64,000 nucleotides of DNA from Oceanobacter mangrovi (lineage in GTDB: Bacteria > Pseudomonadota > Gammaproteobacteria > Pseudomonadales > Oceanobacteraceae), in contig NZ_JAHXZR010000005.1 in assembly GCF_019740315.1 (NCBI RefSeq), forward strand, positions 297,705 to 361,704. Reading direction: 5' to 3'. Position 1 is the first letter of the stretch; the number at the start of each line of letters is the position of its first letter. The translations under genes and the position numbers were made by a program. Under the pieces are notes generated by a model. The model ran no database searches. It was not told the origin of the DNA and was given only the letters and a program-made list of their open reading frames with translations. Positions 55,756-63,882 of this stretch are shown here, one piece after another.

Positions 55756-57855
55756 ATGCTATTTACCAAAGCGATTAATACCGCTGCACTCAGTCTGGTT
55801 ATTATATCGACCTCGTCCTGCGCATCGACGACCGATAAACATACCAGCCACGGAGTAAAATTTGCCGCCGACGAGTGCATCAGCAGACAGCAAACCAGCC
55901 CTGGACATTCAAGTCTGGCAGAGCCGCTAAAATTGAAACGTGATACCAGCGTGGCAGGCGAAGTCCGCTTTGATATGACGATTGATGAAGTCACCAACCA
56001 GTTATTTAACCCGACAACGGGTGATTGCGATACCGTCGAGCTACGCGCCTATATGTCTGCCGAAACAGACCCCAAAGCCCCGTATGTAGCGCCGACCATT
56101 GAAATGAAACCCGGCGAAACAGCCAGGGTAACGCTTCGCAACCATCTCGATCCGGATGCCAGTTGCGAAGGACATCCGGAAGATCCCAATACGCCTCATT
56201 GCTTCAATGGCACCAATCTCCATACCCACGGCCTGTGGATCAGCCCCTCTGGCAATAGCGATAATGTGCTGATCAAAATCAATCCAGGGGTCGACTTCCA
56301 ATACGAATACAACGTACCGGTCGATCACCCGGCAGGTACCTTTTGGTACCACCCTCATTTACACGGCTCCACTGCGCTACAGGTTTCCAGTGGCATGGTT
56401 GGCGCCCTGATTATCAAGGGCGAACGACAACCCCAGGTAAAAGCAGGCAAGCTGGTAAAAACCGGCGACCTCGATGTATTGCTCACCGGCTTCAAGGATC
56501 GCACGCTGGTCATGCAGCAAATTGCCTATGCCTGTTTTGACAGCGATGGCAACATCATCAAAAACAGTGCCGGACAATGGGTGTGCAGCGCAGGTCAAAC
56601 CGGCGAAATACGCAACTATGAAGACCAGTTTGGCCCTGGCAGCTGGCCAGCCTCAGGCCGTTACACCAGTATCAACGGCGTGGTGTTGCCAACCATCCAG
56701 GACGTCCCGGTTGGCGCTGTTGAGCGCTGGCGCATGATTCACGCCGGTGTCCGCGACACCATTGATCTGGTTTTCTGTAAAGCAGAAGCGGTCGAAAATG
56801 AACGGTTATTCATGGCCAAAACCAACCCGGAAGCATTACTGCAAGCCAACTGTTTCGATGCTCGTGACAAACTTAATTTTCAGGTTGTTGCAGCTGATGG
56901 CCTGACGATGGAGCAGGCGCAAGCGACTGGAGAATTGACTTTCCAGCCCGGATATCGTTGGGACTTGCTGGTGCAATTCCCGGAAATGGGCGACTGGTAC
57001 ATGATCGACCGGGCCGCTACGGCGCAAGGCAATATCAATGCAGACCAGCCAACACCGCGATTCCTTGGCCTCGTCAAGGTAATCAACAACACCCAGGCTC
57101 CGACCAGCCTGACAGACCAATTGATCGCCTCTGCCCGGCTGTATATTGATCCTGCAGCGCAACCAAAAGTAATTAATGATCTCGAAAACGGCCTGAAGCT
57201 GTCTTCCTTTGTGCCGCATCGCAGTCTGTTGAATGATCCTCAACAGGAATTCGGACGTCAGGAGCTGGGGTTCAATATCGACACAACAACGACCACGACA
57301 CCGCTGTTTATGGTGGCTAACCAATTACCTGAAAACCCGGATTTTGACCCACAGCCATACTCACCCGACCGCATTGATCGCGACTTGATACTCGGGGCAA
57401 AAGATGAGTGGTATCTGGGCTCCGCGTTTGTCGGACACCCGTATCACATCCACGTCAACCCCTTCCAGATTGTGAAAATCCTCAACCCTGCAGGAGTCGA
57501 TGTCACCGCCGAAGGAGTCGATGACGTTTCATTTGAATACTACGCCGACAGCTCGTCATTACCCGACTGGTATGCAACGCTGGAGGACTGTAAAGCCAGG
57601 GTTACAGAGAATGGTGGCAGTTGCCAGCTCGCACTGGATTCCGAATATCGGGGCCTGAAGGGTATTTGGAAGGACACTATTTTTGTTAAACAGGGCTACA
57701 CCATCATCGCCCGCACAGAGTATCGCCGCTATATCGGCGAGTTTGTGCTGCATTGCCATATTCTGGATCACGAAGATCAGGGCATGATGCAAAATGTCCG
57801 GATTTCTGTCGGTGATGGCAAAGGTGCTCCTGCCATGGCACACGGCAAGCATTAA
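55756..57855 (+). CDS. Multicopper oxidase, exported
   Basis: 699 aa. N-terminal signal sequence ending in STSSCAS, which might be a lipobox cysteine. The four copper-binding blocks are present: NLHTHGLW, FWYHPHLHGS, HPYHIHVNPFQ and HCHILDHEDQGMM, giving type 1, 2 and 3 copper sites. It oxidises phenols or metal ions with reduction of oxygen to water; metal resistance or Mn/Cu(I) oxidation are possible. No copper-resistance genes (copB, copC) are adjacent. AAAGGA precedes ATG. Confidence 0.9.
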   Translation: MLFTKAINTAALSLVIISTSSCASTTDKHTSHGVKFAADECISRQQTSPGHSSLAEPLKLKRDTSVAGEVRFDMTIDEVTNQLFNPTTGDCDTVELRAYMSAETDPKAPYVAPTIEMKPGETARVTLRNHLDPDASCEGHPEDPNTPHCFNGTNLHTHGLWISPSGNSDNVLIKINPGVDFQYEYNVPVDHPAGTFWYHPHLHGSTALQVSSGMVGALIIKGERQPQVKAGKLVKTGDLDVLLTGFKDRTLVMQQIAYACFDSDGNIIKNSAGQWVCSAGQTGEIRNYEDQFGPGSWPASGRYTSINGVVLPTIQDVPVGAVERWRMIHAGVRDTIDLVFCKAEAVENERLFMAKTNPEALLQANCFDARDKLNFQVVAADGLTMEQAQATGELTFQPGYRWDLLVQFPEMGDWYMIDRAATAQGNINADQPTPRFLGLVKVINNTQAPTSLTDQLIASARLYIDPAAQPKVINDLENGLKLSSFVPHRSLLNDPQQEFGRQELGFNIDTTTTTTPLFMVANQLPENPDFDPQPYSPDRIDRDLILGAKDEWYLGSAFVGHPYHIHVNPFQIVKILNPAGVDVTAEGVDDVSFEYYADSSSLPDWYATLEDCKARVTENGGSCQLALDSEYRGLKGIWKDTIFVKQGYTIIARTEYRRYIGEFVLHCHILDHEDQGMMQNVRISVGDGKGAPAMAHGKH

Positions 57856-57866
57856 TCCTGCTGGAT

Positions 57867-57891
57867 AACCACCATCCCACAGATGGTGGTT
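57867..57891 (+). terminator. Terminator after the multicopper oxidase
   Basis: AACCACCATC (57867-57876) / GATGGTGGTT (57882-57891) with a five-base loop followed by TTATC. It lies between convergent genes. Confidence 0.75.
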
Positions 57892-57908
57892 TTATCTATC
57901 GCCGAAGC

Positions 57909-58205
57909 TCAAGGCATTGGCGAGGGTTCACCCAGCAGGCTATAACCAGCTCCGATGATTGATGCCAGTACAAGAATACCAATCAGATTGACCAACACAC
58001 TGGTTGGGCCAGATGCATGATCGTATTCCCCCAGTCCAACCTCGGGATATTTGCCCCAACTCAGTAAGCGACAGATAACCCAGCCAATCGACCAGCCGAT
58101 GCGTTCGATCATCAGCTCCCAGGCTAAAAAATAGAGAATCCGCGCAGTCCAGACCAGCACGTGTAGCAGGAAGCGAAAAATTCCCTCTCCAACCAGATCT
58201 TCCAT
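57909..58205 (-). CDS. Small membrane protein of unknown function
   Basis: 98 aa. Long hydrophobic N-terminal half with Trp-rich helices (about 8-50), a short hydrophilic loop (SWGKYPEVGLGEYDHAS) and a second membrane helix (about 68-90). I do not recognise the family. Third of three minus-strand genes; separated by 41 bases from the next. Confidence 0.6.
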   Translation of the reverse strand: MEDLVGEGIFRFLLHVLVWTARILYFLAWELMIERIGWSIGWVICRLLSWGKYPEVGLGEYDHASGPTSVLVNLIGILVLASIIGAGYSLLGEPSPMP

Positions 58206-58246
58206 GATTATTGGCGTTCCGTTATGTCTGTTTCTGAGGTTCGGAC

Positions 58247-58645
58247 TTACAGCGCCATCCGTTTACGCAGCTCTTCATAGGCCTGCGGATTGGCTTCGCG
58301 CAGCTTGTCGATGTCATCAAGAATCCGCTTCAGCCGGTTTTCCCGACTTTGCTGCTTCACTTCAGCAACCCTGGTCGTAATCGTGTGTAACTTCTCCAGC
58401 GCTTGTTGTGCCTTGGCGCTGTTAAGATCCTGCTTGTCCACCAGATCCAACAATACCTTGTTGATCAGACCCAGTTGCTCACCATAGGAAGCGATTTCGA
58501 AGACTTTCTCTTCTACTTCGGCATCACCGGCCTGTGGCTGGATATGGTCGGTAAACCAACTGGTGGTGGGGGAAATATCCTGGGCGACATTACCGCTCCA
58601 GGGCATATTAAGTTGTGGGGCCCAGAAGAACATCCATGGGAACAT
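58247..58645 (-). CDS. Coiled-coil protein of unknown function
   Basis: 132 aa. Begins MFPWMFFWAPQLNMPWSG, a Trp/Phe/Pro-rich start, then a helical, charged region (about 45-130) with coiled-coil character (VEEKVFEIASYGEQLGLINKVLLD). No catalytic motif. The pattern is phasin-like in general form (amphipathic helical granule coat), which is only a suggestion given the PHA synthase far upstream. Family not recognised. Confidence 0.6.
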   Translation of the reverse strand: MFPWMFFWAPQLNMPWSGNVAQDISPTTSWFTDHIQPQAGDAEVEEKVFEIASYGEQLGLINKVLLDLVDKQDLNSAKAQQALEKLHTITTRVAEVKQQSRENRLKRILDDIDKLREANPQAYEELRKRMAL

Positions 58646-58701
58646 AGGTCAGCCTCCTTGCATTGTTGGCCAGGCAACCCGGATACGAAAGCCGGTTGCC
58701 G

Positions 58702-59079
58702 CTAATGAGATTCCATCCAGTCTTGCGCCTCTTTACGGCTGTCAAAGAAACGCACGCGGCCGTATATGCCGCCAGATAACGCTGTCCACTGCTGGGTTGT
58801 CACAGCTTCCTGATCGCGCCGGATAATAAACACGATCATCAGCCGGGGATATTGCTGCAACAGCCCTCGGTCGAGCTGGGAAATCGCTTTTACTTCATCC
58901 AGAGAAATAATACTTTCTGTGGTCCTGCTTTTATCAATCACCTTGTACTTCAGCAAGGCGTTGTCATATTTTTCATGAAACGCCATGTTTGCATAAATAA
59001 TATCGGCACCATAGATTTGGCCGATCAGGCTAAACTCAACACAATGGCCGTCTGCAGTACAACTGGTTTCGATTGGCAT
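58702..59079 (-). CDS. SpoIIAA-like / STAS-fold protein
   Basis: 125 aa from ATG 59079 (AGGA and GGA lie just upstream); ATG 59112 would give 136 aa. The fold is suggested by GQIYGADIIYANMAFHEKYD, VIDKSRTTESIISLDEVKAI, a central LMIVFIIRRD strand and the C-terminal RVRFFDSRKEAQDWMES helix, resembling the tail FEDLEAAHDWL of the protein at 43629. Function unknown. First gene of the minus-strand trio. Confidence 0.65.
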   Translation of the reverse strand: MPIETSCTADGHCVEFSLIGQIYGADIIYANMAFHEKYDNALLKYKVIDKSRTTESIISLDEVKAISQLDRGLLQQYPRLMIVFIIRRDQEAVTTQQWTALSGGIYGRVRFFDSRKEAQDWMESH

Positions 59080-59292
59080 GTCATCCAATTCCTGGCGATT
59101 CACGTCAGTCATCCAAGCTACCCGCGTGACTATTTTCAATCAATTAGCCAAATTTACGATAACACCTCATACACCCCGGCCTCACCACATCAGCCGCAGT
59201 GCTGGGCTTCAAATTCAGGTCGCTGGCAGACAAATCTGCCAAACTCACGCTACCTAGAATAACGCCAGCTATCTCATATAACTGGAGCCAAG

Positions 59293-59637
59293 ATGTCTGA
59301 CTTTATTACCGTTTTGCGCGAGACCTGCCCGGTACCTGTGGTCGATGCCACCAAGTGGACGCGTATCGAGGGCGAACCTCACACCGTTAACCTGAACGCC
59401 TATCAGTCTGCCGACGGCAGCAAAATCATGGGTACCTGGATCTGCACGCCAGGCAAGTTTGAAGTGAACTATGAAAAGTGGGAGTTCTGCCATTTTCTGG
59501 ATGGATATTGCATCATCACGCCAGAAGGCGAAGAACCAAAACACCTGAAAGCCGGTGATGTTTTTGTGATTGAACCCGGTATGAAGGGCACCTGGGAAGT
59601 GGTTGAAACCGTGCGCAAGTACTTTGTATTTGCCTGA
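59293..59637 (+). CDS. Cupin-domain protein (DUF861 type)
   Basis: 114 aa single-domain cupin of the DUF861 family (related to the ureidoglycine aminohydrolase and EutQ-like cupins): MGTWICTPGKFEVNYEKWEFCHFLDGYCIITPEG and HLKAGDVFVIEPGMKGTWEVVE. GGAGCC lies upstream of ATG. Substrate unknown; a metal-binding role is possible from its His and Glu residues, but not all cupin metal ligands are clear. Confidence 0.85.
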   Translation: MSDFITVLRETCPVPVVDATKWTRIEGEPHTVNLNAYQSADGSKIMGTWICTPGKFEVNYEKWEFCHFLDGYCIITPEGEEPKHLKAGDVFVIEPGMKGTWEVVETVRKYFVFA

Positions 59638-59653
59638 TCACTTGCACCAGACA

Positions 59654-59723
59654 GCAGCGTTTATCCGCAATTATCGCTGGTAAACGCTGCCAGCAGCTCC
59701 CCGCCAATAGTGACGAGGAGCTG
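59654..59723. terminator. Convergent terminators between the cupin and TRAP genes
   Basis: GCAGCGTTTA (59654-59663) / TAAACGCTGC (59681-59690), loop 17, and CAGCTCC (59694-59700) / GGAGCTG (59717-59723). Neither has a strong T-run. Confidence 0.45.
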
Positions 59724-59733
59724 TCACCAGCGA

Positions 59734-60825
59734 TTATTTGGCTTCGCTGGTTTCCAGATAGGCCTTCACTGAAATATCGGTCCAGGCGCGGACTTTCTTC
59801 AGGTATTCCGCCTGAGATTCCACAATACGCTTGGCCAATTCGTCCTTTTGGGTCATTTCCGCCAGCAACTCATCGTTAGCCTTGCGCATGGCATCCATAA
59901 CCGGTTTCGGCAAGTCACGCACCTTGATGTCCGGGTTATCTTTCAGCATCGCTTCCCAAGCAACCGCGTTGGCATCAATGGCTTGTACGTACATGTCAAA
60001 AGCAGCAACGCGGAAAGCAGTTTCCAGAATCACGCGCAGGTCTTGTGGCAGCGATTCCCACTTCTGCTTGTTCACCAGGAACTGGGTTTCAGAACCAGGC
60101 TCATGCCATGCAGTGTAGTAATATGGGGCGATTTTCTGGAACCCCATACGCAGGTCAAATGCTGGACCAACCCATTCCAGCGCATCAATGGTACCGCGCT
60201 CCAGCGCCATCGCCATTTCACCCGGGGCGATATTCACCGGACTGGCGCCAACGCGAGCAAAGATCTCACCAGCGAAGCCAGGGATACGCATTTTCAGACC
60301 TTGCAGGTCATCGAGTGAGTTGATTTCTTTCTTGAACCAACCGCCCATCTGAATATCCGAGTTACCACCCGGGAACGACAGAAGGTTGAATGGTGCATAC
60401 ACTTCCTGCATCAGCTTCATACCGTCACCACGGTAGAACCAGGCGTACTGTTCGGTAGTCATCATGCCGAACGGCATGGAGGAGAAAAACAGGGTATTAG
60501 GCACCTTGCCTTTCCAATAATAAGAGGTTGAATGGCCGAGGTCGTACTGACCTGAACGCACCATATCAAACACACCAAACGGAGCCTTATGCTTGTTGGC
60601 GGAGTCAATCTGAATCTGCAGACGGCCGTTAGACATCTCTTCCGCCAGCTTGGCCATATTCTTGCTGGCATCACCCAGAATCGGTGTACCCGCAGCCCAG
60701 GTTTCTGCCAGCTTGAGGCGATAGACTTTTTCAGCGGCGTTGACAGAAAACGAAAGGACTGCAATGGCAGCCACACCGACAGCCTTCACAAACAGGCCGG
60801 CTTTATTGTTGTTTTTGGACTTCAT
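59734..60825 (-). CDS. TRAP transporter periplasmic receptor (DctP family)
   Basis: 363 aa with a signal peptide (MKSKNNNKAGLFVKAVGVAAIAVLSFSVNAA). TRAP solute receptor: ETWAAGTPILGDASKNMAKLAEEMS, LQGLKMRIPGFAGEIFARVGASPVNIAPGEM and TIDALEWVGPAFD, the arrangement seen in the TakP/alpha-keto-acid branch, where Arg of MRIPG binds the carboxylate. No DctQ or DctM membrane subunit gene is adjacent, so the receptor is an orphan in this window. ATG 60825 with GAGG upstream is preferred; an open frame runs upstream to 60873. Confidence 0.92.
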   Translation of the reverse strand: MKSKNNNKAGLFVKAVGVAAIAVLSFSVNAAEKVYRLKLAETWAAGTPILGDASKNMAKLAEEMSNGRLQIQIDSANKHKAPFGVFDMVRSGQYDLGHSTSYYWKGKVPNTLFFSSMPFGMMTTEQYAWFYRGDGMKLMQEVYAPFNLLSFPGGNSDIQMGGWFKKEINSLDDLQGLKMRIPGFAGEIFARVGASPVNIAPGEMAMALERGTIDALEWVGPAFDLRMGFQKIAPYYYTAWHEPGSETQFLVNKQKWESLPQDLRVILETAFRVAAFDMYVQAIDANAVAWEAMLKDNPDIKVRDLPKPVMDAMRKANDELLAEMTQKDELAKRIVESQAEYLKKVRAWTDISVKAYLETSEAK

Positions 60826-61078
60826 CGATACCTCGTGCGGTGATTGAGCGTTCCCTTCGTTGAACACCCACAAATAAAACGCCCGTATGAACGGCGTACT
60901 AACGGGCGCAACACTTTACCCGCATCGGTTTGGTGATGCCATCCACCTGGTCAAATGCGGCCCGGTTTGCGTCTGGTATATATGTGTAGATTTTTAATGA
61001 CTCAGATTGGTGCCATAAAGAGTTGCCATGCAGCCGCGCGGGATCTGCATAATCCATCAAAACCTGGACACCAGAAAA

Positions 61079-61116
61079 CAAGAAAGCCCGCAGACCTGTA
61101 TCTGCGGGCTTTCTTA
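61079..61116. terminator. Strong bidirectional terminator
   Basis: AAGAAAGCCCGCAGA (61079-61093 plus one) pairs with TCTGCGGGCTTTCTT (61101-61116 region), six-base loop, A/T tracts on both sides; a smaller hairpin CGCCCGT/ACGGGCG (60880-60886, 60902-60908) lies 5' of the TRAP gene. It ends the DsrE-like gene at 61145. Confidence 0.85.
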
Positions 61117-61144
61117 TGTCAGCTCGTTTCCAGCAATCAATGAA

Positions 61145-61447
61145 TCAGGCGCGGATATAGGCCCAGCCTTGTGCTTGCTGGTGAGCCAGATATTGAACCG
61201 CCGCCGCCACCTCCCTGACGCCCTCCTGAGCAGTCAATTCCTGCCCACGCAGGCTGTTGCCACACAGCACCAGTCGGCTGAGAATATCAGCATCCGTCAG
61301 AGTTATGGCGAGTGCCACGGCCGGGCCGTTTACTACGATTTCCACTTCCGCATCAGCTTCCAGCTTGAGCAGGTTACGGGCGTTATTCTGGGCCCGCTTG
61401 AGGGCCTCTGCCGTGGGAGCGTGAATCAGCAGTCGGGTTACTGCCAT
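61145..61447 (-). CDS. DsrE/DsrF-like family protein
   Basis: 100 aa; residues 6-100 match the DsrE-like fold, with the conserved region VEIVVNGPAVALAI and the cysteine motif VLCGNSLRG that in active members carries persulfide sulfur. Possible role in sulfur relay or redox; no other dsr or tus genes are adjacent. Confidence 0.8.
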   Translation of the reverse strand: MAVTRLLIHAPTAEALKRAQNNARNLLKLEADAEVEIVVNGPAVALAITLTDADILSRLVLCGNSLRGQELTAQEGVREVAAAVQYLAHQQAQGWAYIRA

Positions 61448-61616
61448 AACATTATCCTTCTGAAAGATCAGAGCGCCTGGGCGATCTGTTGAGTCGTTTG
61501 CTGTAGTTCATCAGCCAACCATGACACAGCGGAGCGACATGACAAAGAGCCGAGCGGTGTTTTACCGCCGTCGTTATAGGCAAGATAACACTTGTAGGTC
61601 CAGTCTTATCAGGTAA

Positions 61617-62033
61617 TCAGCCTCCCATGCCGGGCGGCAAAATATCAAACTTTGGCACACTTTCAGGAAAGACCGCCCACGATGGTGCTGACGATGCGTA
61701 AATTGACATTCTCGGAGTGAACGGGTTACTTACCAGTGAAGTGGCAGATACCGAATAAAAATTTCCGGCAGTTACCTCTGCGCACAAAGCCGTGCTACAA
61801 GTACCGCAGAAGTGATAATTAACATCTTTGCCTGAATTACCAGTACGTGTGTAGGATAACGGTGCTCCCTTTGTAAACCTAAAATTATCTACTGGCACCC
61901 AAAGCCCAAACCATTTGTCTGAGCCGGTGAGCGCCTGACACTCTTTGCAATAGCAAAAAACAGAATTTATGGGATCCTTTTCAAAGCAATATTCAATATC
62001 ACCACAACTACAACGTCCAATGTGTTTTTCCAT
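61617..62033 (-). CDS. GFA/CENP-V family zinc protein
   Basis: 138 aa. Zinc-binding cysteines: RCSCGDIEY, CYCKECQALTGS and HFCGTCSTALC, the layout of the glutathione-dependent formaldehyde-activating enzyme/CENP-V family (S-(hydroxymethyl)glutathione synthase homologues). Most members have unproven function. Followed by an AT-rich 290-base gap toward the mobile right end. Confidence 0.9.
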   Translation of the reverse strand: MEKHIGRCSCGDIEYCFEKDPINSVFCYCKECQALTGSDKWFGLWVPVDNFRFTKGAPLSYTRTGNSGKDVNYHFCGTCSTALCAEVTAGNFYSVSATSLVSNPFTPRMSIYASSAPSWAVFPESVPKFDILPPGMGG

Positions 62034-62324
62034 GTTGTCTCCGATCTGCTTGATGTTTAACGCCTGTCAGCAAAGGAAGCAAATTACTGTACACCCCGAC
62101 TGTGTGACAAGCCTTGTCTAAACATCTTCAAATCTAATACCGTGAATTTGTGTAGCACACGCCCCCTCAAGCAATGGCATAAAAATAACTTCTTCATCAG
62201 GCTGACGGCCACTGTTTGAATATAATATTATTGCATCCACAACCAGTGTGGATAGGATTATGGCAATTGGCGAGCCCAAAAACCTCTCGCCAGGGTGGCT
62301 AGATTATTAGACAGAGCATCAGTT
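62034..62324. other. AT-rich gap before the horizontally acquired end
   Basis: 291 bases without a gene or strong hairpin. Base composition shifts toward AT here and remains low through the following gene. Confidence 0.45.
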
Positions 62325-63233
62325 TCAATCAACCTTACCAGTCGCCTCATCATAAATACCCACTATTGTTTCAGAAGTTATATTCTGTAAATCCAGGATA
62401 GAGTACTGGAAATTATATTTATCATCCAAAACATTTTTCAACTCAGAGAAATCAGCCAAATCATAAAACGTATCATCAAGTTTCAAATAACTACCATTTT
62501 GAATCAAATACACAAAGAAAATATGTTTTGCCTTAACACACATCTCTAACATACGCTCAATACGTTTGTTAAACATCGTATTAATTAATGGTATATTTCC
62601 CTCTGGCACCCTAATTCCTTTTGACTTTTCATCACTGGCAAGCTCATGCCAGTTGTAGTGTGCCAGCACAAAATTATGCTCTTTATCGAGAGTATAATAA
62701 CCAAATGTAGAATCGAGATACTGGTTTATTTCTGCACCCTCTACAGATTTCACCAAGGAATTTATTTCGTCATAGCTACTTGTCTCAAACTTAATCCCCT
62801 TGCCTCTCTCAGAATCCTGAAACGCCTCATATTTCTTACATACCGCATGCGATTCATCATCATAACTCATTGACACTTCAGGGTTTCTAAAAATACTGGC
62901 AACGGAAACCGGAGGAAAAAATCCACTATCAAACGGCAAGCTTGGCTGGGTATAACCAAGCTTGTTTTTGATCATCATTTTAGTATGACACCTGAACCCG
63001 ACAGGTATAATAACCACCTCCCCTGTCTCAAGTAGCTCCTTTAGCTTTTCATTACTCAAAGGCTTTTTAAGCTTCTCAAGCTTTTCTTTATATTCCAAAT
63101 ATTTTTGTTTAATCAATGGACCAGAAGGACGTTCCTTGTAGGCAATTTCCATCAATTCATATGCAACCTGAACATCACTTTTCTCAAACGACAATGCCAG
63201 ATCTCTAATTGCTCTAATCGCCTTCGGGTGCAT
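62325..63233 (-). CDS. DUF1796-like putative cysteine peptidase
   Basis: 302 aa from ATG 63233 (GAAAGG upstream; the frame is also open to a TTG at 63248). The segment VGFRCHTKMMIKNKLG followed by LPFDSGFFPPVSVASIF matches the G-x-x-C ... PFD pattern of the DUF1796 papain-like cysteine peptidase family, with Cys as candidate nucleophile and a His in LAHYNWHEL. Family members are often near glycosyltransferases. This gene is clearly lower in GC than its neighbours, has Lys/Asn/Ile-rich codon use, and lies next to IS debris, so it is likely horizontally acquired. Peptidase activity is not shown. Confidence 0.6.
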   Translation of the reverse strand: MHPKAIRAIRDLALSFEKSDVQVAYELMEIAYKERPSGPLIKQKYLEYKEKLEKLKKPLSNEKLKELLETGEVVIIPVGFRCHTKMMIKNKLGYTQPSLPFDSGFFPPVSVASIFRNPEVSMSYDDESHAVCKKYEAFQDSERGKGIKFETSSYDEINSLVKSVEGAEINQYLDSTFGYYTLDKEHNFVLAHYNWHELASDEKSKGIRVPEGNIPLINTMFNKRIERMLEMCVKAKHIFFVYLIQNGSYLKLDDTFYDLADFSELKNVLDDKYNFQYSILDLQNITSETIVGIYDEATGKVD

Positions 63234-63303
63234 ATATTTACCTTTCAAAAAAACCAGAAACTTTCATAAAATCATGACTACGAGTCAACATTTTTGTGTA
63301 GGG

Positions 63304-63397
63304 CACTTTAGTAGTCAACTAATTCCGGACTCTATCTTAAGTTTTGTTTCCGCTACGAGGAGGCTGATCCTCACCCGCTTTTCCGGACACATTGCAG
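63304..63397. mobile_element. Putative right end of an IS3-family remnant
   Basis: The sequence 3' of the transposase remnant contains CCGGACTCT (63327-63335) and CCGGACAC (63385-63392), reading inward. Similar CCGGACACC occurs at 63889-63897. The exact IS end could not be set from the window because no target duplication is visible. Confidence 0.4.
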
Positions 63398-63882
63398 TTA
63401 TCCATTGATCGCCTCGTACTCTAACGGACTCATGTATCCCAAGCCAGAGTGCAGGCGGGTTCTGTTGTAGAAGCTATCGATATACTGTTTGAGCGCCGAC
63501 TTTAACCCGGAGTATGTCTTCCAGGTATTGCCGGTTAACTTTTCCGCTTTCAGGCTGTGAAAGAAAGACTCCATCGCGCCATTGTCAGTACACTTTCCCG
63601 GTCGGTTCATGCTCGCAATCATCCCTTTGCTCCCAAGCCATTTCTGCACTGCCTCAAGTAAACGATTTGGATGCTTGCTGTAGTACTCTTTCGTGCCTTT
63701 TGGAACTGGCTTGTAAAGTCGTGAACAGCGGCCTCGCATTTCATACTGCTGCATCAATCTCGCCACCCGTTTCTCGCCAACCCGGATTCCCTCGCGTCTT
63801 AGCTCCCTATGCACCCAGGGAGAACCATAGATGCCATCACTGCCTTCACGGTGTACTTGACCAACTGTCGGTCTGTTCTGGT
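63398..63882 (-). pseudogene. IS3-family transposase (OrfB), internally deleted
   Basis: Continuous frame with IS3-family OrfB features: QVHREGSDGIYGSPWVHRELRREG, RVARLMQQYEMRGRCSRLYKP at the N-terminal side, and the last catalytic region MIASMNRPGKCTDNGAMESFFHSLKAEKL followed by YNRTRLHSGLGYMSPLEYE. Between KHPNRLLEAV and WLGSKGMIASM most of the DDE core, with the first two catalytic aspartates, is absent (roughly 80-100 residues). The frame opens at 63973, but its first about 30 residues are the reverse complement of the neighbouring element, so the true remnant starts near 63882. It cannot be active. Confidence 0.8.
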
